A stretch of DNA of 20,114 bases from Verrucomicrobiales bacterium (GTDB lineage Bacteria > Verrucomicrobiota > Verrucomicrobiia > Limisphaerales > UBA9464). A program made the translations under genes and the position numbers. Shown in pieces: positions 1 through 6,465 of the stretch. The stretch's first letter is position 1. Each line of letters begins with the position of its first letter. The stretch spans positions 1-20,114 of the forward strand of contig DLVS01000727.1 in NCBI GenBank assembly GCA_003445095.1, in the 5' to 3' direction. A model generated the notes under the pieces. It worked only from the letters and a program-made list of their open reading frames with translations, was not told where the DNA came from and did no database searches.

Positions 1-303
1 TTCGCGAGTGCCGCTTGGGGGGATTTCTACAACCGCGGCCTGTTAGATCTTTACATTTGTAATTATGGTGGAACCAACGTCTTCTACCGCAACGATGGCG
101 ACGGCACCTTCAGTAAGGTCACGCCGGGAGAAGATCCGGTCCGGTCCGCTGGCTATCACGTTGGACCGGACCACTCACCATTGACGACTGACCACTTGCC
201 ACTGGATCGGCCAACTCCATCACATAATAGAACGGATAGGCAACTCCACGAACCCGTTGCTTCCTGCGTTCCCCGCCGCGAAGCACCCAAGCCCTGCGGA
301 TGA
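1..303 (+). pseudogene. 3' remnant of an FG-GAP/VCBS repeat protein, open at the left edge
   Basis: The frame is open from base 1 and stops at TGA 301-303. The first ~47 residues read as an FG-GAP/VCBS blade: 'AAWGDFYNRGLLDLYICN' followed by 'VFYRNDGDGTF', the calcium-binding-like D-x-D/N-x-D turn of integrin-type beta-propellers. Such proteins are normally exported and have many blades in a row. Here the blade is followed by a Pro/His/Arg-rich stretch with no family character ('GPDHSPLTTDHLPLDRP'), and the frame then ends. That part of the DNA is a degenerate simple repeat. I infer that the gene lost its 3' end and now reads into intergenic sequence. The upstream part is outside the window, so the damage could be limited to the last blades. 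It converges with the nucleotidyltransferase gene that ends at 318. Confidence 0.6.
164..206. repeat. Degenerate 'accactgacc' simple repeat
   Basis: About four imperfect units of ACCACT / ACCATTGAC / GACCACTTG / CCACTGG follow one another. Read on the minus strand they give 'ASGQSSMVSGPV', close to the 'VSGQWSVVSGQW' peptides that such repeats produce in spurious ORFs of planctomycete and verrucomicrobial genomes (recollection, not searched). The repeat begins just where the FG-GAP reading frame loses homology, so it probably marks the break. Confidence 0.4.
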
Positions 304-317
304 GATGGGGCCAGTCT

Positions 318-1058
318 CTACCGCAGTCCGGCGAGAACCTCCGGGTCCCGCACATCCACCCAGCGCCCTTCGATCTTCAAGCCCGCGATCATGTGTCCCG
401 CGGCAATCATCGCGGAAATGGCGTCGGTTAGTTCATACTCGCCGCGAGGGGATTTCGGTAACTTGGCGGTGAAGTCGAATAAGCTCGGTCGAAACAAATA
501 AATGCCCGCGTTGTACCAAGCCGGTGCGCCAGGCTTGAGCCAGCCCGTCGCTCGGAGTTCCTCGAGTTGGGCCGCGTTCGGTTTCTCCACGAGTCGAGTG
601 AGACAGAAACGCTCGTCGAAGAAATTGAGGCCGCCTTTGGTGACATCTTCACCCTCGGTGACCGTGAGCAGGCCGGCGAATTCACCCTCGTGCCATCGCT
701 TCAGCATTCGCTGATAGGTGTCGGGTTTGACCAAGATGTCGCCATAGGTCAGGAGAAAGGAGGAATCATCGACGAAGCTCCGGGCATACTCCGGCGCCTT
801 CCCTGTACCGTCTTGCACTACTTGGCGAGCATAGGAAATCCGCGCCCCGAAACGGGATCCATCGCCAAAGTGCTGCTCAATGACTTCCGCGCGCCAGCCG
901 GTAATGAGGCAGACTTCCGGGATGCCGGCCGCGAGGAGTCCCTCGAGAATTTGCTCGAGGATCGGTCGGCCCTGAACGTGCAGCATCGGTTTCGGAACTT
1001 CATTCGTCAGTTCCTTCATGCGGGTGCCTTTGCCCGCCGCTAGAATCACTGCCTTCAT
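318..1058 (-). CDS. Sugar-phosphate nucleotidyltransferase (NTP_transferase family)
   Basis: This 246-residue protein is probably a cytoplasmic enzyme that joins a sugar-1-phosphate to an NTP, giving NDP-sugar and pyrophosphate. The N-terminus carries the nucleotide-binding signature 'LAAGKGTRM' (residues 6-14) and 'PKPM' (22-25). Further on are the metal-binding Asp of 'YGD' (D107), the 'VEKP' motif (157-160), 'YNAGIYLF' (182-189) and 'EYELTDAI' (207-214), in the order expected of RmlA / MurNAc-1-P or glucose-1-P nucleotidyltransferases. The single domain has no left-handed beta-helix, so it is not GlmU. I chose the ATG at 1056-1058 because the motif begins there; the upstream extension to 1199 is Arg/Ser-rich and lies in the next gene. 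That ATG overlaps the TGA of the upstream 66-codon ORF (ATGA), suggesting translational coupling. The sugar and nucleotide cannot be told from sequence. Confidence 0.93.
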   Translation of the reverse strand: MKAVILAAGKGTRMKELTNEVPKPMLHVQGRPILEQILEGLLAAGIPEVCLITGWRAEVIEQHFGDGSRFGARISYARQVVQDGTGKAPEYARSFVDDSSFLLTYGDILVKPDTYQRMLKRWHEGEFAGLLTVTEGEDVTKGGLNFFDERFCLTRLVEKPNAAQLEELRATGWLKPGAPAWYNAGIYLFRPSLFDFTAKLPKSPRGEYELTDAISAMIAAGHMIAGLKIEGRWVDVRDPEVLAGLR

Positions 1059-1255
1059 CGCGGACCGTTCACTGAAGTTGGCAGGGCTGGATCTCGCTCG
1101 GACGGCTGAGCTGTTGGGCCGTGCGAGTCGGTCGGACTGAGCAGTCGCGACAGATTGGACATTCGGTAAGGCCAACGCGGTCCGGCCAGTTGTCGGCACA
1201 GATGAGACAGTTCCGCCACCTCACGCAGGCGTCCGGTCACGGATTCCTTATCCAT
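1055..1255 (-). CDS. Small ORF (66 aa) coupled to the nucleotidyltransferase gene
   Basis: The reading frame starts at ATG 1253-1255 (ATGGATAAG) inside the last codons of the AbiEii-like stub and ends with a TGA that shares bases with the next ATG (ATGA). Residues 3-24 ('ESVTGRLREVAELSHLCRQL') look like an amphipathic helix. The rest is Pro/Ser/Arg-rich with no recognisable motif ('PSERDPALPTSVNGPR'). I do not recognise a family. Its overlaps on both sides suggest it belonged to a compact operon. It may be the original partner of the degraded nucleotidyltransferase, kept because it couples translation into the gene at 1058. It could also be a chance ORF; the tail composition is poor. Confidence 0.4.
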   Translation of the reverse strand: MDKESVTGRLREVAELSHLCRQLAGPRWPYRMSNLSRLLSPTDSHGPTAQPSERDPALPTSVNGPR

Positions 1256-1411
1256 CGCTACGGCCATGGTCGAGTTCCTCAAGACGCGCCAAGTCTGCCA
1301 GGTCTTGGGGACGGCCGGCGCGCATTTTCATCTTCTTCAGTCCTTCGACTCCAGCCACGCAAATCGTACCGAGCGCAGTCTCCACTTCTTTGGAACTGCA
1401 CCGATTGAGTG
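1248..1411 (-). pseudogene. C-terminal stub of an AbiEii-like nucleotidyltransferase
   Basis: About 54 codons between the ApgM stop and TAA 1248-1250 read '...ICVAGVEGLKKMKMRAGRPQDLADLARLEEL' and a short tail. The run 'GLKKMKMRAGRPQDLADL' is the characteristic C-terminal helix pair of AbiEii/AbiGii-type or DUF6036-like nucleotidyltransferases, usually 'LEDLIAMKRAAGRPKDLADI'. A full protein has roughly 150-300 residues; here the whole catalytic half (G-S-x-x-D-x-D) is missing and the frame runs back into the 3' end of apgM. No start codon with a plausible ribosome site precedes it. I infer a decayed gene with only its 3' end left. The family call is from memory of the motif. Confidence 0.55.
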
Positions 1412-2641
1412 TCAGGCCCCATACTTGTCGAACATCTTGGCGTTCGCCTGCATGAGACGAATGAGGTACTTGGCCTCGAACACTCCCAGGCTGCCGACAT
1501 TGGCGCCGGTCTCGGTAAAGCGTTCCAGCTTGTCCGATCCACTCAACTCTGAATGGAGCAACACCGGTTGGGGATGCCACGAGTGCCCCTTGACCGCACA
1601 GGGAGTGGAATGATCACCCGTGATGGCCAGGACGTCCGGTTTGCGCGCGAGAAAAATTGGCAACGCCGCGTCGAAGTCTTCGATCGCCTTCACCTTGGCT
1701 TCGAATTTCCCATCTTCACCCGCCTTGTCGGTGTACTTATAGTGAATGAAGAAGTAATCGTAGTGCTCATACTCCTTCACATAGCGCTCGAACTGCTGCG
1801 CGATGGTTTCCACTCCTTCTATTTTAGTCATCCCCACGAGTTGACTCAGGCCCTTGTACATCGGGTACACGGCGATGGCGGCGGCTTTCAACCCATAACG
1901 CCGTTCGAACGTGGGGATGTCCGGCTGGTGCGCCACGCCCCGTAGGAGGAACCCATTGGCGGGCTGCTGGTTCTTGAGCAAGGGAAGCGCCGCTTTGTAA
2001 AAATCACTGATCAGCTTCGCGACTTTCTTCTGCCCGGCATTGGCAGGATCCACCGGCTTGGCCTCGGCAATGGGCAGACCTTCGCGATTGGGGTCGGTGT
2101 CCGTGACTGGGCCCTCGAGGCCAGCACCGCGGAAAACCACGACGAACCGGTGTTCCTTGCCCGGATAAATCAAAACCTGTGTCGTCCCCAACTTTGATAT
2201 TTTCGCCGACAGAATGTTGCACAGGCGCTCGCAAACATCGGTCGCAATGCGACCGGCTCGTCGATCCGTCACGAGACCTTTTCCATCGAGCGTGCAAAAA
2301 TTTGCCCGGGCCGCGACGTCCCCGTTCTTCAATTCGATTCCCAAGCCGAGCGTTTCGATCACACCCCGGCCGACTTCCCATTGGATCGGATCGTACCCGA
2401 ACAGCGCCAAATGTCCGGGCCCGGACCCAGGAGTGATTCCAGGAGCCACGGGAATCATTCGCCCTTGGGCGCATCCTTGGGCGACCAGAGCGTCGAGATT
2501 GGGAGTACGGGCGGCCTCTAGCGGAGTCATCCAACCTTGGCCTCGGGTGGCGATATCTCCCAAGCCATCGAGAACGATCAAGGCCAGTTTGGCGCCGGTC
2601 CGGACTTGTAGTTTGGCGTAAACATCATCGAGTTTGCTCAT
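1412..2641 (-). CDS. apgM: 2,3-bisphosphoglycerate-independent phosphoglycerate mutase, ApgM (archaeal-type) family
   Basis: This enzyme should interconvert 3- and 2-phosphoglycerate in the cytoplasm (glycolysis/gluconeogenesis). At 409 residues it matches the usual ~400 of the ApgM branch of the alkaline-phosphatase superfamily. The metal Asp lies in 'LIVLDGLGD' (D25). The phosphoserine nucleophile is in 'TPGSGPGHLALFGYDP' (S73). The second metal cluster is 'TDKAGEDG' (D305), 'TGDHSTP' (D343, H344) and 'HSWHPQP' (H353/H356). In the first of these the usual His (DxxxH) is Glu309. The start is ATG 2639-2641, giving 'MSKLDDVYAKLQ'; no strong Shine-Dalgarno precedes it. It lies 94 bp downstream of the adenylate-forming enzyme gene on the same strand, so co-transcription is possible. 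Confidence 0.94.
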   Translation of the reverse strand: MSKLDDVYAKLQVRTGAKLALIVLDGLGDIATRGQGWMTPLEAARTPNLDALVAQGCAQGRMIPVAPGITPGSGPGHLALFGYDPIQWEVGRGVIETLGLGIELKNGDVAARANFCTLDGKGLVTDRRAGRIATDVCERLCNILSAKISKLGTTQVLIYPGKEHRFVVVFRGAGLEGPVTDTDPNREGLPIAEAKPVDPANAGQKKVAKLISDFYKAALPLLKNQQPANGFLLRGVAHQPDIPTFERRYGLKAAAIAVYPMYKGLSQLVGMTKIEGVETIAQQFERYVKEYEHYDYFFIHYKYTDKAGEDGKFEAKVKAIEDFDAALPIFLARKPDVLAITGDHSTPCAVKGHSWHPQPVLLHSELSGSDKLERFTETGANVGSLGVFEAKYLIRLMQANAKMFDKYGA

Positions 2642-2735
2642 ATGGCGGCCGGGAGGTTAGGGGGCAACCTGCAGTGGTCAATTAGCGTTCCACAAACCCG
2701 CGGGCTCGATCGCCCTCGAAGGCCCGTCCCCCTCT

Positions 2736-3818
2736 TCAATACACGCCTTCAACGATGTTCTTTTCCATCGCGCCAAACGGGCGCACGTCGCCCACTCCAT
2801 CCCACGCATACGGCGGACGCGGGGCACGCCGAATCGCTTCGTCGCGTTCGAGAAATCGCGGCATGAAGAACTCCTTGGTGAGGGTGGTGAGTTCCACTCG
2901 GCCAAATTCACCGTAACCCACGAGTTCTTGGGTGGCATTGGGCTTCACGACCCGCAAGACCGCCCGCGGCTGCGGCGCATAGTACGTGACGCTGAAGTTA
3001 TCCTCCGGCTGGAGCGGCACGCTGGCAGCCAAGCCCATGAGCGTATTGCCGTAGGTGGGGTAAAATCCGATCCGGCCTTCGAGCAATTCCTCGACGATAA
3101 AGCGGACTTCCTGCGGTTTCATGGACGTGCCGCCACAGAACACGCCACGAACGCCCGCGTCCCACAGATTCACCTTTTCCGCCAGGGCTTCGAGAAGCTT
3201 CGGGGTGGTGAATAGACCGGAAATCTTGCGATGCTTGAGGAGCGTCGTCGCCTGATCCACCACATGGGCCATGTATTGTTTGGCCACGTCGAACTGCTTG
3301 TTTCCGATCAGCTTCTTCACGAAGCGCGGATCCAAATCGATGAAGTAGCAGGAACTCCCGCGGACATTGGCGAGATGCTCAATCGCCAGGCGTAGTCGCC
3401 GCGGCCCGGTCGGCCCCATCATCAACCAGGCACCGCCACGCGGAAAGTGAGCATCAGAAATCTTCTCGCTAAACTCGGAGTAATCGACCTTGTAGTCGTT
3501 CCAGCCGATGCGCTGCTTTGGCATGCCCGTCGTCCCTCCCGTTTCGAAGATATTAAACGGCTGCCCTTTGAACGCTGCGGGTACCCACACTTCGGGTTGG
3601 AGATCGCGCAAGAATTCGTCTTGGAAGTGTGGAAATTTGAGAACATCGGCGAACGTTTGGACTTCGGTGCGCGGGTCCCAATTCTTGGCGGCCCAATCGA
3701 GCCAGAAAGGCGAGCCGGTTTCCGGACTGAAATGCCAGCGGACGATCTCGCGCAAATGCGAGTCGAGTTGAGCCTGAGCGGCGGCCACGGTTTCGGGAGC
3801 GACGGTGGGAATGGGCAT
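2736..3818 (-). CDS. Adenylate-forming enzyme, PaaK/LuxE-like (AMP-binding)
   Basis: The 360-residue protein carries the ANL-superfamily core motifs in order: the phosphate loop 'ETGGTTGMPK' (92-101), 'YPTYGNT' (253-259, A5-like), 'GEFGRVELTTL' (303-313), 'RFLERDEA' (321-328) and 'DGVGDVRPF' (340-348). This predicts ATP-dependent activation of a carboxylate to an acyl-adenylate. It is shorter than phenylacetate-CoA ligases (~430 aa) and ends soon after the hinge region, without a clear C-terminal lid domain. It is therefore nearer in size to LuxE-type acyl-protein synthetases. The substrate is unknown, and no carrier protein, reductase or thiolation domain lies nearby. ATG 3816-3818 is the first start in frame and no ribosome site is obvious. 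The gene may head the run AMP-enzyme, apgM, stub, small ORF, nucleotidyltransferase. Confidence 0.85.
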   Translation of the reverse strand: MPIPTVAPETVAAAQAQLDSHLREIVRWHFSPETGSPFWLDWAAKNWDPRTEVQTFADVLKFPHFQDEFLRDLQPEVWVPAAFKGQPFNIFETGGTTGMPKQRIGWNDYKVDYSEFSEKISDAHFPRGGAWLMMGPTGPRRLRLAIEHLANVRGSSCYFIDLDPRFVKKLIGNKQFDVAKQYMAHVVDQATTLLKHRKISGLFTTPKLLEALAEKVNLWDAGVRGVFCGGTSMKPQEVRFIVEELLEGRIGFYPTYGNTLMGLAASVPLQPEDNFSVTYYAPQPRAVLRVVKPNATQELVGYGEFGRVELTTLTKEFFMPRFLERDEAIRRAPRPPYAWDGVGDVRPFGAMEKNIVEGVY

Positions 3819-3841
3819 AAGTAAATGACCGCGCGAAAATA

Positions 3842-3855
3842 GTACGTGTCCGTAC
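3842..3855. promoter_or_regulatory. Short perfect inverted repeat upstream of the AMP-binding gene
   Basis: GTACG-TGTC-CGTAC forms a 5-bp stem with a 4-base loop 24 bp upstream of the ATG at 3818. It could be an operator half-site pair or a leader hairpin. It is short enough to be chance, and nothing else supports a function. Confidence 0.2.
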
Positions 3856-3987
3856 CTTTGGAAGCGGGAAGTTGCGGTGCTCGGTGTCGAATGCTCGGTT
3901 GCCTTTCAGTTCGCGAGTGTTTCCACGGAACCATGACTTGCAACTTGCTCCAATTTCAGCGAAGTCGGACGCGCAGTTTGTGACGGG

Positions 3988-4064
3988 GCACCGGTAGCTC
4001 AATTGGATAGAGCTTCTGACTTCGGATCAGAAGGTTGCAGGTTCGAGTCCTGCCCGGTGCACCA
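3988..4064 (+). tRNA. tRNA-Arg, anticodon UCG, with encoded CCA
   Basis: A complete cloverleaf can be drawn by hand. The acceptor arm GCACCGG (3988-3994) pairs with CCGGTGC (4054-4060), followed by discriminator A4061 and encoded CCA. The D stem is GCTC/GAGC and the anticodon stem TCTGA/TCAGA. The 7-base loop CTTCGGA places TCG at 34-36 (4022-4024), which reads CGA. The T arm contains GGTTCGAGTCC. The length is 77 nt, normal for this isoacceptor. No partial repeat of its 3' end and no integrase were found in the window, so it shows no sign of being used as an integration site here. Confidence 0.97.
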
Positions 4065-4269
4065 AATTGAATTTCGTTCGGATTCGGAGGTTGCGGATTT
4101 GGCCGGGAGGTTGGTTTGAGCAAGTAAATTCCAGGGTTTTCTGAACTCGATGGAAAGGGTTTCGGCACGGAGAAATCGGTTCGAGGAGATCGCAGGGGTT
4201 CGTCCGAACAGAATTGGATTTCTGTGCCCAGGTCGGCCCCACCATCCAGAATCGCTGCTCGGAAACCCG

Positions 4270-4299
4270 TTGACTGTCAGGAATCTCGGCCCTTAAAAT
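4270..4299 (+). promoter_or_regulatory. Sigma70-type promoter for the VPETG-sorted protein gene
   Basis: A -35 box TTGACT (4270-4275) and a -10 box TAAAAT (4294-4299) are separated by 18 bp. Each box is one mismatch from the E. coli consensus. Initiation would fall near 4306, giving a leader of about 45 nt before the ATG at 4351. The segment lies in the longest gene-free stretch (4065-4350), between the tRNA and the start codon. I see no hairpin terminator after the tRNA. Confidence 0.55.
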
Positions 4300-4350
4300 T
4301 CGCCGCAAATGATACTGGAACTTCGCAGATTCGATCGACAGGATGGAAAT

Positions 4351-4920
4351 ATGATGAATCACGGGCTTGGCAGGCTGGTCGCGACAATGGCCATGTTGGC
4401 CTTCCCAATGGTCACCCATGCGAGCTTTATCGGCCAGGACGTCAACGCGACCTATTATTATCCGGACACGAGTACTCCCTATCCATTCGCGGAGTTTGTA
4501 CCGCCTTCGTTTACCGTGGGTGCCGGGGTGGAAACAGTCGGCAATGTGGAAGACGTTACGTTCATAAATGTCGATTTTGCCGCTAACACCATCTCGCTGA
4601 CCTTCGATACGGTGCTGATCAACCCGACCTGGAACTCAACGTCATTCAATGGCGTCGTCTTCACCATGGCAGCGCCGCACGGCATTCTCGGCGCGACAGT
4701 GGACGGATCATCGACGTTTGTCGGGTTCGACAATTCGGACGTCACCTTTAACGCAAATCAGATCTTTCTGAACTGGCAGGGCCTGAGCTATGTGGATGGC
4801 ACCGTTTTGAACCTCTCGTTCGACTTCAAGCCCAATCCCGTGCCCGAAACCGGCACCTTCACTGCCTTCGGGATAGCGCTTGCTGGTCTCGCCTTCGCGC
4901 GGAGCCGCAAACGCAACTGA
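4351..4920 (+). CDS. Exported protein with VPETG-type PEP-CTERM/VPDSG-CTERM sorting signal
   Basis: The 189-residue protein has an N-terminal signal peptide ('LVATMAMLAFPMVTHA', cleavage near residue 24). A beta-rich body follows ('GQDVNATYYYPDTSTPYPF', 'GVETVGNVEDVTFINVDF', 'FNGVVFTMAAPHG'). The C-terminus has the three parts of an exosortase signal: VPETG (164-168), a hydrophobic helix ending 'GIALAGLAFA', and basic 'RSRKRN'. It should be exported and then cleaved or anchored at the outer surface by an exosortase/archaeosortase-type enzyme, which is not in this window. I chose ATG 4351 because AGGA (4340-4343) lies 7 bases upstream; ATG 4354 follows directly, while the ORF-opening ATG at 4309 lies beside the predicted transcription start. 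It is the only intact plus-strand protein gene here, and is probably monocistronic. The function of the body is unknown. Confidence 0.88.
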   Translation: MMNHGLGRLVATMAMLAFPMVTHASFIGQDVNATYYYPDTSTPYPFAEFVPPSFTVGAGVETVGNVEDVTFINVDFAANTISLTFDTVLINPTWNSTSFNGVVFTMAAPHGILGATVDGSSTFVGFDNSDVTFNANQIFLNWQGLSYVDGTVLNLSFDFKPNPVPETGTFTAFGIALAGLAFARSRKRN

Positions 4921-4978
4921 GTGCCGAGCGGCGGGACGGCCAGACTCCGGGGGGTTCAGGGAATCTTGAGACCGGCCG

Positions 4979-4990
4979 TTGTCCGGACAA
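4979..4990. other. 12-bp perfect palindrome in the gap after the sorted protein
   Basis: TTGTCCGGACAA reads the same on both strands. It sits 59 bp past the stop codon of the VPETG protein, in a 265-bp gap (4921-5185) between convergent genes where I see no other element. It could be a binding site, or a weak terminator stem since AAAACC follows. Chance is possible. Confidence 0.25.
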
Positions 4991-5185
4991 AACCCCGACA
5001 AAAGCGCTAAGTGACAACGTGCCTGTTCGAGCACAACCCTTCCAGATTGCGCGTAAGGGTGGGTGGAAACTTCTCTTCTCTAGAGCGGATTCTCGTCGAT
5101 CACACAAACAGGCTAAACTCGACCCTCATTTGCCAAAAAGGGTTCGAATATGGTCTATTATCAGGCACCACTTCGGCGCACAGGG

Positions 5186-5818
5186 TTAGTTTCTGGACGA
5201 ATGCTCCGGGACAACGAATTCAAAGGTCTCGCCGAGAATATGGCCGCGTTCGTCCAATGGATATCGCAGGCCGATTCGCTTCATGAAATCGCATAATTGC
5301 CAGCAGTCGTGGTAACTGAATTGGTCCTCGGGGAACGCCTTGCCGGGGTTATCCTCATCTAAGTTCCAATGGCGTAGGTAGGGTCTTATCGAGTCGGCTG
5401 CCAGACCGGGAATGCAAGAAGCGATAGCGGCGGCGTCTCCGGACCATGACGTCCGCTCCTCATCGGAAATACTGTCGTCCCAGTATTCAGGCAAAGGATT
5501 GAACTGAGCGACCTGCTCACCTTTGTCGAACAGCAGAAACATCCACAGGTCTCCGTCGTGGATATGGAATGAGAAAACAGGAACGCCTAACTGCATCGAT
5601 AGGTCTCGTGAGACCTCGTCCCATTCGAGAAAGTCCGAAGGATAAAGCACACTGCACCTCGACGCATCGTCGAGCAGCACCAAGGTGTTCGGATCTTCGG
5701 GGCTTCTCGCTCCTGGACGAAATGAACCCTTTCGCGTGGCAGTGAACGAGGAGAGCGCTGCCACGACGGCTTCCTTCTTCGCACCAACGACTCCCGACAC
5801 TGCCAGAAAAAGTCCCAT
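5186..5818 (-). CDS. Conserved hypothetical soluble protein, possibly immunity-like
   Basis: A 210-residue acidic, Trp/Asp-rich protein without signal peptide or membrane segment. It includes 'PVFSFHIHDGDLWMFLLFD' (beta hairpin), 'EERTSWSGDAAAIASCIPG' and 'FSYHDCWQLCDFMKRIGL'. I recognise the general look of a widespread bacterial hypothetical family but cannot name it. The compact alpha/beta appearance recalls SMI1/KNR4- or immunity-type proteins, and that is only a guess. The frame stays open up to 6181, but the first ~121 residues of that extension are Arg/Ser-rich and overlap the membrane-protein gene. I therefore chose ATG 5816-5818 ('MGLFLAVSGV'), where protein-like composition begins. 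No good ribosome site precedes it. A 140-bp gap separates it from the upstream gene (5959), with no recognisable element in it. Confidence 0.72.
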   Translation of the reverse strand: MGLFLAVSGVVGAKKEAVVAALSSFTATRKGSFRPGARSPEDPNTLVLLDDASRCSVLYPSDFLEWDEVSRDLSMQLGVPVFSFHIHDGDLWMFLLFDKGEQVAQFNPLPEYWDDSISDEERTSWSGDAAAIASCIPGLAADSIRPYLRHWNLDEDNPGKAFPEDQFSYHDCWQLCDFMKRIGLRYPLDERGHILGETFEFVVPEHSSRN

Positions 5819-5958
5819 ATGGTGTGAGGCAACGTCAAAGATGAGCCACAGGCCACGCGGCTGCGAACCGGGCGAAAGCGCGGATGATGACGGACGCGCT
5901 CGTAGGCTCCGGCGCCTGCGTGTGCTTTTTCGGCCGCCGTCTCGGGGCATCGCCAGTT

Positions 5959-6393
5959 CTAAGGCGCATGTACCGCCTCCTTTTTGAGTGAGCGGCCGAG
6001 TAGTGCTCCCAACCAAGCCATGGGCAAATAAGCTAACAGAAGGTCGACGGCGATGAACCAGGCTGGTGCCGGAATCATCGAGGCCGCGGCAATGCCACCC
6101 GCCAAGAACAGTGTTCCAATCACGAAGGAAATCCCCAAACGGTATCGCAGGGCCACCAGATAGCCGACTGCTGCGCCGCATAGCGTTCCGAGGGCGTGCG
6201 CCAAGAACGGGAACACGAAGTGCTTCGGTTCAAACAAATGGATGGACGCGCGGATGCTCTTAGCATCGCCGACGTCCACTCCTGGCGGCGGCGGAATTAC
6301 GTGAGGGCTGAGCAAGACGAGACCCATGTTCACGATGCTACCGACCAGTAGCCCGAGCAGGACGGCAAGGGATCCTCTAAAAAATGCTTTCAT
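5959..6393 (-). CDS. Small four-helix inner-membrane protein, unknown function
   Basis: The 144-residue protein has four hydrophobic segments at about residues 8-28, 62-82, 87-105 and 112-134. A Pro-rich loop after helix 1 ('VIPPPPGVDVGDAKSI') and the conserved-looking 'EPKHFVFPFLAHALGT' precede helix 2. The C-terminus is basic ('RSLKKEA') and probably cytoplasmic. I cannot name the family; it resembles unannotated membrane proteins with Gly-rich helices. ATG 6391-6393 was preferred over a TTG five codons upstream. It lies 72 bp downstream of the PQQ-propeller gene on the same strand and may be co-transcribed with it. Confidence 0.8.
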   Translation of the reverse strand: MKAFFRGSLAVLLGLLVGSIVNMGLVLLSPHVIPPPPGVDVGDAKSIRASIHLFEPKHFVFPFLAHALGTLCGAAVGYLVALRYRLGISFVIGTLFLAGGIAAASMIPAPAWFIAVDLLLAYLPMAWLGALLGRSLKKEAVHAP

Positions 6394-6465
6394 GATGGTT
6401 TGGCCCAAAACCTATGCCTCAAGTACCGAGTGGAGCGTAGTTACCGGATCTTGCGTCCTTTGATT

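Noticed and set aside
567..1043. 158-codon plus-strand ORF
   Set aside because: It is a shadow of the sugar-phosphate nucleotidyltransferase, whose motifs are on the minus strand.
2642..2735. GGGC-GATCGA-GCCC hairpin between the AMP-binding gene and apgM as a terminator
   Set aside because: The stem is only 4 bp and no T-run follows on the minus strand.
3988..4350. tRNA-Arg as an attachment site for an integrated element
   Set aside because: No repeated copy of the tRNA 3' end, no integrase and no composition shift were seen downstream within the window.
3956..4419. Minus-strand ORFs containing 'RTRTCNLLIRSQKLYPIELPVPR' -like and 'RAGLEPATF' peptides
   Set aside because: They are the antisense translation of the tRNA-Arg. 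These peptides are well-known false proteins next to tRNA genes, and the flanking parts show no coding character.
4840..4917. True Gram-positive LPXTG sortase substrate
   Set aside because: The motif is VPETG, the rest of the window is Gram-negative in type, and the helix and Arg-rich tail fit PEP-CTERM/VPDSG-CTERM proteins better.
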